Assembly: GCA_012295275.1 (NCBI GenBank)
Contig: CM022671.1
Coordinates: forward strand, 723,501-752,500
DNA: 29,000 bases
DNA from: Chrysomallon squamiferum
Lineage: Eukaryota > Mollusca > Gastropoda > Neomphalida > Peltospiridae
Reading direction: 5' to 3'
Positions 12,301-21,334 of the stretch are shown here, piece by piece. Position 1 is the stretch's first letter, and the number at the start of each line of letters is the position of its first letter. The notes under the pieces are model-generated. The model was not told the DNA's origin, made no database searches, and was given only the letters and a program-made list of their open reading frames with translations. The position numbers and the translations under genes were made by a program.

Positions 12301-15300
12301 AGGGACTAAGTTGTAATATTGATTTTTGAGTTTTAACTGAAAAATGTCAAAGTCATACTTTTTTATTTTAAGGTTTTGACAGAAAATGCTACATAAGCAC
12401 ATATTCTTACCACTGCAATAGAAAATAATAATAAATTTATAATGCTAAATATGCTTTTGAAAACCTTTTTTTATATCATAAATTCTCTGAATTCTGGGAA
12501 TGATATCAATGTGACACAAACAATATGAATATTAATGTAATGCAAAAACCAAAAAATGCAATATAATGAACAAATCAATGTGCAGGATCACAAATGGTAT
12601 CACACAAATATTTTTTTTTTTACATATGTGCATCTCAAATTAAGTTGGGACCATACTACAGAAACTGAGCAAAACCAATCCACATAACATTAAAAAGTTT
12701 ATCAAGGTTAATCAGGTAAATAAGACCCTTAAGAACTCTATGTAACAATGTGCTTAATCCATACATGCTGCTGAATTCTCAAAGGAATAATTTCCTTAAA
12801 TAATTTTCTTTGATTCAAATAAACAGACATAATTTCTTGTTCCGTTATAAAGTCTCTACACCAAGAAAATTGTCTTTTATTAAACATTCTGCTCTGGGGT
12901 TTGCCAAACAATTCAAACCATGTCAAAGTAAGGAGTTCCAAATTAAAGAGGTACAACCTGTTGTACTATAAAACCTTAAAAAAAATTTTATTTTCTACTC
13001 TATCCTTGAAAAGGTAAATTGCACTTCATTGGCAGTTCAAACAGTAGCTTGTTCACAGCTCAAAATAATTATTCAAATGGAATTAAACAAATTTGAACAG
13101 ACAGTGGTGATCTTTAGACTTATCACTTTTTTCACAGATGTCACTTCATGCACAGAAATGTGAAAAAACACAGACAGATTGTACTACAGCAACTTTGCAA
13201 TGATTTCAGGAGTATTTACTTACCTGATTGTCAGAAAAGGCAGCACATCTCACAATGCAGTCTAAAGCTGTCTGCAACAGTTTTTCATCTTTGACTTGCA
13301 ACAGATCCACTAGGATCCTAATTGTATTATTATCAATACTTCCTGTTACATTCTGAGTTTGTTGGATGGCTTTAGTAATGACTTCAGTATCAAGTTTTGT
13401 CTCAGTTTTTGAGGGCTGTTTGACATCAGAGTCTCCTTTTGATTTTTCATCACTGGCTCTTTTAACAGTGGCATACTCTCCATCAGATTTTGAGATAGGA
13501 GCCTCTTGTGTTTCAGCTGATTTGATTTCTTCTTTTGATGTATGAGATAGTTGTTTTGTATCTTTTGCTTCTCTCTCTGGTGAATCAGCTACTTTGCTGG
13601 TATCATAGGATTCATCATGTGGAATAATTTCAGGTACAGTTTTTGCATTTTTATCATCATCAAGGTAAGTGTCTTCTGTTTTGGGTTCTTTCGGTCCAGG
13701 GTCAGATTCACCTGCAGATACAATACTGTTTTCACTCGTGGCTAAACTAGAAGCAGAATTAATATTCTGGTCTATAGACGGAGGCATGCTGATAATGCTA
13801 AAGCTTGCTGATGACATATCAGCTTCAGACATATTCAGGCTCTCATGAACAGCATCACCAGCTCCACCTTCATTTTCTTTTGATAGAAAAGAGGGTGATT
13901 CATTATCTAAATTAGCAATATCTGTCGGTGCTTCACCAGCTCCAATATCAAAGGCTGTGACATCTTCTTTCTCTTCAAATACTGGAACAATGCTGTCATC
14001 TGACTTTAAACTGCTGGATATTTGTTCAGTTTTAGGTTCTTGAGAGGCAGGATCAGTTAATTTTTCTTCTGTAATGTCAGTAAATTCTGTTGCTGTGGAT
14101 GATATCATTTCTTGGCCCGTTTCTACAAATGATGCTGAACTTTCTATCAAAGTACTTTCAGATGATGATATGTCATGCTGTGAATCAGGCAGCTGTATGA
14201 CATCTGACACATCAGATTTTTCTGCAGGTTTGGCATTTAGTGCAGCAGGTTCTACCATTTTTTGTAAATTTTCACTTTTGGTACCAACAGCTTCAGCAAC
14301 TTCAATCTCAATTTCTGAAGGTTTTTCCACTTTGACAAATGATTCATTTTCACCATTTGATTCTGATTTATCATTATCTTTTTTTTCATCTGGAACAGAT
14401 TCAGACTGTGACAAAACTGGAACCATGGGTAAAGGTTTCTTGATTTCCATTTCCATTTTTGGTAAAACTGCAACTTGCATTTGTTTTGATTCATCAGTTG
14501 ATGATTCTGATGCTGATGGTATGGAAATAGTTTGTTCATTTTCAGACTTTGTTTCAGAACCTGTTAAAAATACAAACAATAATAATAAATTGATTGCTGA
14601 TTGTACTATCGTAAAAGTCATCAACTAACAAATCATTTTCTGTTTCTGTGTTCTTGTTGTTTTATGTTTGTTTTTGGTTTTGTTATTGTTGTTGTTGTTG
14701 TTATTTGTTTGTTATTGTTGTTGTTGTTGTTATTTGTTTGTTATTTTTATTATTATTATTACTGGGTTTTTTTTTTTTATATGTACTAACATTCCATACC
14801 AAACAAACAAATAAAAAAAATTAAAAATTTAATTTATTTATCATCATTTTTCATTATAATTTTCAAACTGTTTGTAAATACGTGTATAATATTAATTTGT
14901 GACAACCTACTTAATGGTCCGTGATATTAGAATGTTGTCCTTGAATTCACCTTTTGGATATGACGTGAGAAAAAAAAAATACGATTAATACTTGCACTTG
15001 TTAAATATTAAATTGCAATGAAGTAAACCACTTTTATTCTAGTATTTTAATAAACGAAAGTATAATTTCTATTCTTATTCTGAAACTATCAAAATGGAAA
15101 TATATTCAATACTTTTTTCTTTTTTTTTTAATTCTGAGCAGTTCGTCGTTCTTGCTATTTTTGCTCAAAACTAATCTAAATTATCAGCAATGTCATAAAG
15201 AATTAATTTGACTATACCCTTTGTCTTTGTCTTTTTAGTGGTTTTCCATATAATATAAACTAAAATAGCAATGCCTAATGTCACTGCAACCGCAGATCCT

Positions 15301-15326
15301 ATTTGCACTTCCTTAGCCGTTGCCAT
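3068..15326 (-). CDS. ARMC10: ARMC10-like mitochondrial armadillo-repeat protein (complete, 5 exons)
   Basis: Coding exons on the minus strand are 15218-15326, 13224-14560, 4355-4516, 3682-3930 and 3068-3355 (2145 nt, 714 residues). All introns are GT..AG and the phases 1,0,0,0 close. The chosen ATG has a strong context (A at -3, G at +4). Residues 8-27 are a hydrophobic segment followed by a Lys-rich stretch, the signal-anchor layout of outer mitochondrial membrane proteins. Residues 38 to about 440 are Ser/Glu/Asp/Lys-rich low complexity. Residues 444-714 are armadillo helices containing ALDCIVRCAAFSDNQ, LKLLVNLSCNADMVKNLLAA and related lines that align with human ARMC10. Family members influence mitochondrial dynamics and transport and cell survival (established for vertebrates). 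Human ARMC10 is about 340 residues, so this protein is roughly twice as long because of the linker. The vertebrate ARMCX genes derive from the same family; an invertebrate is expected to have the single ARMC10-type gene. Confidence 0.88.
3682..3930 (-). CDS. ARMC10: ARMC10 exon 4: ARM repeats
   Basis: 83 codons, residues 537-619, from NCIPVLIDLV to NLLAAK; donor AAG|GTAAAA. The acceptor AAAAAG has a poor pyrimidine tract, but both frame and homology require it. Confidence 0.87.
4355..4516 (-). CDS. ARMC10: ARMC10 exon 3: ARM repeat
   Basis: 54 codons, residues 483-536, from KALRENGCPSEMLRLL to LNQQQLQ; donor CAG|GTAATT. It aligns directly after the NQ of exon 2, as in the human protein (NQ..IRELGG), so no exon appears to be missing from the 8.7 kb intron. 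Confidence 0.85.
4625..4695 (+). repeat. possible tRNA-derived SINE fragment
   Basis: The sequence GGCGTGGCCTAATAGTAAAA followed by CACTTGCC resembles the 5' part (box A region) of tRNA-derived SINEs. A weak box-B-like stretch follows about 35 nt later (near 4673-4685). No clear tail or target duplication is visible, so this is a pattern match only. Confidence 0.35.
6217..6298. repeat. 82-bp alternating (TA)/(TG) tract
   Basis: Strictly alternating pyrimidine/purine over 82 bp, a mixture of TA and TG dinucleotides. A 66-residue minus-strand ORF across it is a low-complexity artefact. Confidence 0.9.
6740..7357 (-). other. coding-like decayed stretch left of the transposon
   Basis: Less AT-rich than the surrounding intron. 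The minus strand reads as open segments joined by frame changes, for example VNPLKVILQGDNVNSVPIML continuing in another frame as DIDVLDSGLQFHPVLLNK. I do not recognise the family. It could be an older mobile element or a pseudogene fragment interrupted by the transposon. Confidence 0.25.
7358..7361. repeat. target-site duplication TACT, left copy
   Basis: TACT abuts the GGG that opens the left TIR. The right copy lies at 10150-10153, directly after the closing CCC. Four bases alone could match by chance, but both sit exactly at the TIR ends. Confidence 0.75.
7362..8000 (+). repeat. left terminal inverted repeat
   Basis: Inverted match to 9587-10149. It carries extra segments absent from the same place in the right arm, including a perfect 12-bp palindrome GATCACGTGATC (7733-7744) and a block near 7785-7850 that in the right arm lies farther inward (9530-9590). 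It also holds repeated TGACCT half-sites (7687-7717). Confidence 0.88.
7973..8680 (-). pseudogene. broken N-terminal half of transposon protein (Cys/His-rich type)
   Basis: Read right to left, open pieces appear in collinear order but shifted frames. (a) 8680-8460 contains CCDPLNRH and LVPGDKLCCDCL, a Cys/His metal-binding look. (b) 8456-8262, after a frameshift near 8458, contains LNSILLSLGEMPVKLHSLAH. (c) 8200-8134 contains KSYPERVQILILSPFTIEW, then a stop. (d) 8137-8052 contains FYESDENSRMCLGMKDTVSI, then a stop. (e) 8035-7973 contains KHQKHLVLSNLCELYAYM. From memory this order matches a recurrent, poorly named protein of invertebrate genomes with an SRMMPGKKD-like motif, found in repeat-rich settings. 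The part that should follow piece (e) is absent, replaced by the TIR. Several stops and shifts make it non-functional. Confidence 0.6.
8785..9140 (-). pseudogene. coding-like remnant of unknown family inside the transposon
   Basis: The minus strand near 9042-8790 reads HPVFGTEYEQGLLHLNKL, a stop, then ILEKIDINAQDLWAFGNN and further open residues to about 8828. Upstream, 9143-9045 is open in another frame (NNSTTQSEIRRHQVMYCI). The composition looks like protein rather than random AT sequence, but I recognise no family. It may be more of the element's own protein or captured host sequence. Confidence 0.3.
9587..10149 (-). repeat. right terminal inverted repeat
   Basis: Reverse complement of the left arm: the first 200 nt from the end match with only a few differences, the A-run (left 7386-7395) is shortened, and later parts contain small deletions. 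The phrase GGCTAAACAAAAAATATT occurs twice here (about 9551 and 9745), so the inner end is itself rearranged. Confidence 0.88.
10150..10153. repeat. target-site duplication TACT, right copy
   Basis: Matches 7358-7361 and directly follows the last base of the right TIR. Confidence 0.75.
10154..13223. other. AT-rich intron remainder, no feature
   Basis: Continuation of ARMC10 intron 2. ORFs at 10542-10766 and 12738-12956 have no recognisable domain and no splice context. I see nothing further beyond A/T runs. Confidence 0.7.
13224..14560 (-). CDS. ARMC10: ARMC10 exon 2: acidic linker and first ARM helices
   Basis: A 1337-nt exon, very large for this gene. It starts after TTTTTAACAG and ends CAG|GTAAGT. 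It encodes residues 37-482: a charged Ser/Glu/Asp/Lys-rich region and, in the last 39 residues, the first armadillo repeat (NNTIRILVDLLQ... CAAFSDNQ). Confidence 0.9.
14682..14745. repeat. 29-bp tandem duplication of GTT-rich unit
   Basis: Units 14682-14710 and 14711-14739 are identical (GTTATT, then GTT repeats, then ATTTGTTT), and a third begins at 14740. It lies in ARMC10 intron 1 and continues into (TTA)n and a T run. Confidence 0.88.
15218..15326 (-). CDS. ARMC10: ARMC10 exon 1: signal anchor
   Basis: Encodes residues 1-36 plus one base of codon 37. It begins MATAKEVQIG, then a hydrophobic run ending VYIIW, then KTTKKTKTK. The donor is G|GTATAG. Confidence 0.88.
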
Positions 15327-16153
15327 TTTCAATCATATACAGGCACATGGCGTCGTCTGCTTCTTTCCGGTGTAAATTACCCCTGTAACTGGTTCCTCCA
15401 AATGTTGCTATTTAAACTTTTAAAGTAAGATAATACACTTTTCTAGATATAACGGTAAGTATAAATCATGCTTTACTATTTGATAAAGCTCCATTTTTAA
15501 AATAAATAATAAAATAATGGAAACAAGAGTGATATAAACGTCACGTAAATTCCTCTCCGTATGAAAAATTAAAGTGGTTTTATAATTATTTTGGCACCGT
15601 CAAAATTTGCGACAATCTATATATAGATATATATTTTAATTTTTGTAAAGATTAAATCATAACTATTCATAAAATATAGTATTAAATTATATTCAGTGTG
15701 CGTTTTAATGTAACGAATAGTGTCATAATTAAATGAACCGAAATATATGTCGTAACATTTTTGTTACAATTTCTGGCAAACATTGCTGTCAGCACGTTTA
15801 GCCTTTTTTAACTGTGAAACGAGCAACAAATACTCATTCTGGCTAGAATATATCCAGTGCGTTAATTAGCATTCGGTGCATGTGGATTACTACACTCATA
15901 AAAACTAATTTTATACGCTTACACTTCAAAGTAAAATAATTATATCTTATTTATTATGGCACATTGATATCTAATTTGACATTCACATTGCGGCTTGTTA
16001 TTTATGATTAAGATTATTTTGCAAGTCTGTATGTGTTGTTTCATGAAACACCAACGTACGTAAATTTAGTAACTGCTTTTGATCTAACTAAATAAAAGTG
16101 TTAATAAAAACGAATACTTTTTCTTAAAGACATTTTTTACCAAAGAAAAAGAG
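15327..16153. promoter_or_regulatory. shared divergent promoter zone of ARMC10 and MRPS25
   Basis: 828 bp separate the two start codons, which point away from each other. CpG dinucleotides, scarce elsewhere, recur from about 15100 to 16200, as expected for an unmethylated promoter in a CpG-depleted genome. An ETS-type core (ACCGGAAA on the minus strand) lies at 15364-15371. A strong donor, CGG|TAAGT-like with GTAAGT at 15455-15460, pairs plausibly with the acceptor TTTTTCTTAAAG ending at 16129. That would make a 5' UTR exon for MRPS25 ending at 15454 and place both transcription starts near 15340-15450. No TATA box can be singled out in such AT-rich DNA. Confidence 0.6.
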
Positions 16154-16290
16154 ATGCCTTTTATGAAAGGAAGGGCCCCTATAAGGCGCACACTAGAATA
16201 TTTAGAAAAAGGACAACTGATTTTAAAGAATAATGTTAAAATAATGACTATAAACTATAATTACGGTCAAGAGGCAAGCAAAGGTGCTTA
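16154..16290 (+). CDS. MRPS25: MRPS25 exon 1
   Basis: Residues 1-45 plus two bases. The donor TA|GTAAGT is placed so that an in-frame TAG across the junction is avoided. Confidence 0.93.
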
Positions 16291-18052
16291 GTAAGTATTA
16301 CTTTTCTTTCAGAGTTTTAGTTTCATTGTTAATTTATAATGATGGGGTTTTTTAGTATGGAGATACAGCACAATATTTTATTTATTTATTTTATATATTT
16401 TTTCTTTCTAAATTTTCTTTTGTATTTTTAAATAAAGGCTTAATTTTACTCTACTTTAGTCCTTATTACTGAACTTTCTTGACCCATATTTATCAAAATT
16501 TCAGGAATATACTGTCTAGATAATGAGAAGGTGCCCCAAAAGATATGTACAGTTCAGTATACTTCAGTATACTTCAGCCACATATTTGACTCAGTGTATA
16601 TGAATATTAAAATGTGTTGATGAAACTCATTATTCATAAATGTCTGCAGATAAATGCTCTAAGACATTGTCTTATACATACTGTGCAAATAAAATTATTT
16701 TTTAGTTTGGTAATTTAATTTGGCAATGTCTTAATTCTGTCTACATTTACACTTATTATTTTCCAGTGACTTTGTGTTCTGGCATCTTCCACAGTTGCAG
16801 TATAAAAATCCAACAGTTCAAATGCTGACATTTAAAAACACAACTCCATCACCATTTTTCAGGTTTTATCTAGGTATGATTCAAACATTTAAAATTAATA
16901 GTATAACATTTTGAATGTTACTAAACCAAAAGTGTGAGATTAAACAATGATGGGTTGGGTTATTGGTAATTATATATTTTTGTTGTCTAACTATAAAAAA
17001 AGAATAATTAAAAAAAATATATATATATTAACTAGACATTTCTCCTGTATTACATTTTCCAAAAGGTCACTTACAGGATATATTTAATTTCAGACAATGG
17101 TTCAAAAATTCTGGTTGATGTTGATAGCAGAAGTAAAGAAGAAATTCATGATCATTTGAAGAGAGTTGTTTGCAAACCTGAGTATGTTTTATATTTAATT
17201 ACCTTTATTACCTTTTTATGTTACTTGTAACATTAATTTCCTTTCAAAAAATGAAAAAAAAAAAAAAAGGAAAACATTTGTAAATAAATTGTCATTAGTA
17301 ATTATTTTTGTAAAACACATAATAAAAATGTTAGAAAATGGAATAGAGTTTCTTATTGTGAAAGTTTTTTTTTTTTTTTGCTAGACTATATATCTCAGTG
17401 TACTTTTTAAATAACAGTAGAGAAAAATAAGAGTTTTTTTTGGGGGTATACATAATCAGTTAATTGGACAAATTTATACAGCCTAATAAATTATCAAAAG
17501 TATGATAAACATATGACAGACAGTTCATATATTCATGACATCATTTTTATATACCGAAATTCATAGAATAATTAATAGAACCAGTTTAGAGAAATTTTGA
17601 AATCATTTACTAAGATTTAAAAAAAAAGAAAATTGTTCTAGGAAGAAAATAGTAACTTTAATGAAATTTTATGAGCTTATAAAATAATACATTAATGCTT
17701 TCAAAAATTGGTGTCTACAAATTATTAAACAGTTTCATCAGTTTGTAAAATGCCTGTGTTTATTTGTTCAGACTTTTAAAATAAAAGTTTCATCTAACAA
17801 AATAACAAAATATTCATAGATTTAAAAATTAAAATTGGAATGTATCCATCTTATTTCAGAGATGTTCTCCAGGCTGAAGCTCTGGCTAAGGAGAAGAAGA
17901 TGAATCCAGCTAACTTTGGTCATGGATCTTCAAGATGGTGTATTTGTGAGATTCCAGGACAGGTGCCATGTCCAGGCTGGGTTCCTTTAGAAAAGGAAAT
18001 GCGTGGCAAATACAAGTTCCAGCATAAAGATGTGGAAGAGGAAGCCTCATGA
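16154..18052 (+). CDS. MRPS25: mitochondrial ribosomal protein S25 (mS25), complete, 4 exons
   Basis: Exons are 16154-16290, 16767-16873, 17094-17181 and 17860-18052 (525 nt, 174 residues; the human protein has 173). All introns are GT..AG with phases 2,1,2. The product starts [17 protein letters not shown], matching the vertebrate MPMKGRFPIRRTLQYL start. The middle has the [15 protein letters not shown] line and the end has [10 protein letters not shown], all family signatures. mS25 is a structural protein of the small mitoribosomal subunit. Cys138, Cys140 and Cys148 ([14 protein letters not shown]) correspond to the conserved cysteines implicated in iron-sulfur binding at the bS16m contact in mammals. 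The start ATG has G at -3. There is no obvious cleavable presequence, as in relatives. It is divergent with ARMC10 and convergent with RBSN. Confidence 0.95.
16767..16873 (+). CDS. MRPS25: MRPS25 exon 2
   Basis: Acceptor TTTTCCAG, donor G|GTATGA. Encodes [20 protein letters not shown] through FFRFYL. Confidence 0.93.
17094..17181 (+). CDS. MRPS25: MRPS25 exon 3
   Basis: Acceptor AATTTCAG, donor GA|GTATGT. Encodes [20 protein letters not shown] and the following helix to VVCKP. Confidence 0.92.
17860..18052 (+). CDS. MRPS25: MRPS25 exon 4 and stop
   Basis: Acceptor TTATTTCAG. Encodes the Lys-rich helix, [10 protein letters not shown], the Cys motif and the C-terminus, ending TCA TGA. Confidence 0.95.
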
Positions 18053-18141
18053 TAAACAAATAACTCAATCTTTTATATAAGACTAACATATAGCAATCTA
18101 GAAACTGAAGGAATTTTTACTCTCTGGATGTGAATTATAAA

Positions 18142-18147
18142 AATAAA
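18142..18147 (+). terminator. polyadenylation signal of MRPS25
   Basis: AATAAA lies 90 nt after the stop codon, followed at 18173-18200 by a GT/T-rich stretch of the kind found downstream of cleavage sites. This suggests a short 3' UTR. Confidence 0.65.
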
Positions 18148-20397
18148 ACATTAAGCATTATTACATTTACCATTTTGTGAGTTCTTGTTATTTTTTGATA
18201 TTATAATTATTTATTTAATTATGATTTGTTTTTCAAAGAATATCTGTATCTTGATCCTTCTCTGATTCAAAGGTGCTTGGATAACATCAGATCTGGATAA
18301 TAGTTGATTCATTGCAGTGATACAAATATGTACCATCTAGTACTATCAAATAAAAATTTGCTGAAAATCTCAGGACTGTGTAGACATGAAGGATTATAAG
18401 TTGTGAGTGCAGATGTGGGTATATGGATGGGGAGATAGTCCAGAAAAGTGAAAGAAAGAAAATGTAAAATAGCTGATCATCCCATGTTTCAATAATGTCA
18501 GATGTCTTCTGGTATTTATTGGGATGGAGAGTAACTGTTAGGGTAATGTGTGTTTGTGTGTGCATGCCAGCCATTTTCTAAATAGTCTATAAAATTTGGG
18601 TTAACAACGTATGAACAAGGTTAATTGTTAAAAAATAAGTGGAGAAATTATGCAGAGACAGTTTGTAAAAAGAAAATTGAACCAATGATTTCAGAAATTG
18701 TATTTGCCTAGTCACTCCCATTTATTTCAACAACCTGTATGTGTGCCCTGCATGTATTTCTTAAGCTTTTGCAATTTTATTTCTCTTATTGTTTTATTTT
18801 ATTTTTTTATTGTACTTTTGATAGTGTGAAATGTTGGAACAATCCTTAAACCTATCTAGTTCACAAAGAAGTTTTCATACTAATTGACCAACTATAATTT
18901 CAAGCTGTATTTAAGAAGCTTTTGTTTCTAAGAAAACTTTTGACTTGTGGTTTTAAACAGAAGCAATTCTAATAAACTTGCTCAAATTTTGCTACTGTTA
19001 TAATTAACATAATGAGAATGAACAGCACAAATTTGTGATTCAACCTTTCATCTAACCAACATGCTTTCTTTATTTAAAAATAAAACACAAAAATTTATGT
19101 TTAAGCTTTTTATTGCACATGATTAGCTGTTTGAAAAATAAAAAATTAATTTTTCATTAATTTAATCTAATCAGAACTGACATTAGTAAATTACAGCAAT
19201 AAAATTTTAAATACATCTTGATTGAGTAAGTGGATAAACTTAATACAGATTAATCCATCTTGTTTAAATAAAGCTTTTAAACACTGTTTGTTTAATCTAT
19301 ATCTGAACAGAATAAAAAAAAATAAAAAAGCAACAAGGACATGTTTTTATAAGCAAATAATTATATCGGTTTTTTTAACACAAGTTTTTCTTTTACATTA
19401 ATTTAAAGCTATTGTTTGTGGTTTTACAATATGACAACTAAATTAAAGTTTAATGCTTCATATACAGTAAATGACTAGTAAATGTATTTTTTCTGCAAGC
19501 ATTTCAAACTATTTTAAATGTTTTCTAGATCTGCACAAGCTTTATGGCAATATTATTAATGTACTTACCAAAGATATTTCTGTAAAACACAGCAAAAATC
19601 CTAAATTGTGCTTGTAATGCAGCAAGCAAATGGTGAAAATAATTTTATATATCCAAGTTTGTTTCACTTTTTGTTTGGTTTACATACATTTGTTTCGAGT
19701 ATCACTACTTCAATGTATAATTGCATATATTTACTTCATCTATAAATTTTATCAAAGATATATGTAAAGAAATAAAACAAGAACTGAAAAAATAGAAAAC
19801 ATTTTTAACCTATTTGTCTGAATCACCACATGTACAGTTCAAGTACTTGTGAAAGATTGTTCAGATTTTATTTACTTCTGCTAAATATTTGATTAAAACA
19901 CCTGTGAATACTGCTTCTTAGATATTACTTTTAAGTACAGTAGTTCAAAGTATGAAAATAACAAAAACAAAAATCAATAACACAGTAGTACAAGAAATAT
20001 CAAATCATTAAACAAAATGACTAATATCACAAGAAAATAATATTTTTGCATAAATTCTATTACATACATGAATATTATTTTCATTTTGTTAAAAAAAATT
20101 TTTTTTTTATATTTCATAAACAAATGTAGTAAATGCTTAAAAGTTATTATTCTTCTTCATTATCTCATCACCAAACACTGCTCTATTACATCATATTAAA
20201 CGATTTTCTAAAGAACCAATCAGTGGACTGTCCAGCAGAATCCCAAACTAGTTTGCTATGAAAATGCTTAGATAATTTTTTTTTTTTTTTTTGGATTAAA
20301 TTCATTTTCATATTAATATATAAATAAAAAATTAAAATTAAAGATGTTTAATTTTGAATCACTTCAGTTGATCCAAAAGCTGTTAGAACTAAATTAA

Positions 20398-20790
20398 GAT
20401 AATTCAAAGTGTTATTGTTAACGAAATTGCCTGTGTTAATTCATTATTACAATAATCCAAATGGTTTAGGATAATGTTTAAGTATTTCAAAATGCCATTA
20501 CACAAAATCATATTAGTTTAAAATGATTTATATAATATATAGTGTAATTCAAGAAAGCTTAAGATTATCATCTTAGGAAAATTTTTATAAAAATATTTAA
20601 ATGTTACAGTGGTATAGTAATTCAAAATGAATAATCACAATTGTTACAGAAATTCACAACTGTTTTGTAATTCAAAATATTTTAGAACTATGTTACAAAA
20701 ATTTAAAATAGATTAAAACAATATCGTATTAATTCAAATTAGTTTAGGACAGTGTTATTTCAAAATGCCTTAGGGCGGTATTTGAATTTT
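20398..20790. repeat. degenerate ~30-bp tandem array
   Basis: The motif TAATTCAAAAT, followed by a TTTAGGA-like segment and TGTTA, recurs with its core near 20401, 20438, 20454, 20484, 20546, 20619, 20651, 20669, 20699, 20730 and 20759. Most spacings are 29-32 bp or a multiple, with a few shorter. Copies are diverged. It lies 140-530 bp past the RBSN stop, so probably within its 3' UTR. Confidence 0.65.
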
Positions 20791-20926
20791 CATTGCACTT
20801 GAGTATAAAAGTGCCTCCTGAAATAAGGCAATTGCATGAGTGGTCTTTCCACAAGGCATGCTGTCTTGAAAAAGAACAACAAAAACTTTGGTCATGCTGC
20901 CATTACAAACTCCTGACACTGACATG

Positions 20927-21334
20927 CTAAGACTTGAACTTCTGTCCCTGTTGGCGTAAGTATTCCTGCTGAATTTCCTTCAAATTCTGTTCCAGCATTT
21001 CTACCTCATCCCACTTCTTTGCCTCTCGTGCCTGCTGAACGTAACCTCGGATTATTTCAATCTGTTGAAGCATGGGATCATCAGCTTTGGCCACGTTTGG
21101 GACAACCTCGGCCGGCTTCCAGCCCTTGCCTACACTGTCAGACGAGTCAGAGCGGCGGTGACCCAGCAACTTGACACTGTCTGTTGGAGATTTACCTGCT
21201 TTCTCAGGTTCCTCATTCTTCCTCTCTTTCGCCTGTGCTTCCATAGCAGCAAGTCTCTCAACTGCAATTTTCTGCTGAATCTTCTCTTTTCTGGATTCTT
21301 GCATTCTAATGTATTCGTCTTCAGTAGGTAAAGC
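20927..21334 (-). CDS. RBSN: RBSN coding exon 9: coiled coil, Rab-binding hairpin, stop
   Basis: Encodes ALPTEDEYIRMQESRKEKI, a Lys/Glu-rich coil, a Ser-rich linker and the Rab-binding hairpin, ending GQKFKS and TAG. Acceptor ATAAATACAG. Confidence 0.93.
   Translation of the reverse strand, partial: ALPTEDEYIRMQESRKEKIQQKIAVERLAAMEAQAKERKNEEPEKAGKSPTDSVKLLGHRRSDSSDSVGKGWKPAEVVPNVAKADDPMLQQIEIIRGYVQQAREAKKWDEVEMLEQNLKEIQQEYLRQQGQKFKS

Larger units (their letters stand above)
4517..13223 (-). other. ARMC10: ARMC10 intron 2 (8.7 kb)
   Basis: The gene's giant intron; its other introns are 326, 424 and 657 nt. It contains a SINE-like scrap (about 4625-4695), an alternating TG/TA tract (6217-6298), a DNA transposon (7362-10149) and otherwise plain AT-rich sequence. 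In 4700-6200 and 10160-13220 I see only A/T runs and scattered short ORFs with no recognisable protein. Confidence 0.8.
18053..20926. other. convergent intergenic region MRPS25 / RBSN
   Basis: 2.9 kb between two stop codons. It holds the short MRPS25 3' UTR and presumably the RBSN 3' UTR (minus strand). Several minus-strand AATAAA hexamers exist (for example near 19107 and 19867), so the RBSN end is not fixed. No ORF is convincing; the 95-residue minus-strand ORF at 18287-18574 has no recognisable domain. A degenerate repeat array occupies about 20398-20790. Confidence 0.65.

Noticed and set aside
4517-13223. A missing ARMC10 exon in the 8.7 kb intron
   Set aside because: Exons 2 and 3 join in phase 0, and their protein aligns continuously with human ARMC10 (..NQ then the next ARM helix), so no exon is needed.
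14252-14539. 95-residue minus-strand ORF in a second frame of the same exon
   Set aside because: Out of frame with the ARMC10 product and made of Lys/Asn/Gln/His runs; a shadow.
14074-14628. 184-residue plus-strand ORF opposite ARMC10 exon 2
   Set aside because: It is the antisense shadow of the Ser/Asp-rich linker: codons for Ser, Asp and Glu stay open on the complement. It has no domain or splice context.
21065-21331. 88-residue plus-strand ORF over RBSN exon 9
   Set aside because: Antisense shadow of the coiled-coil exon.
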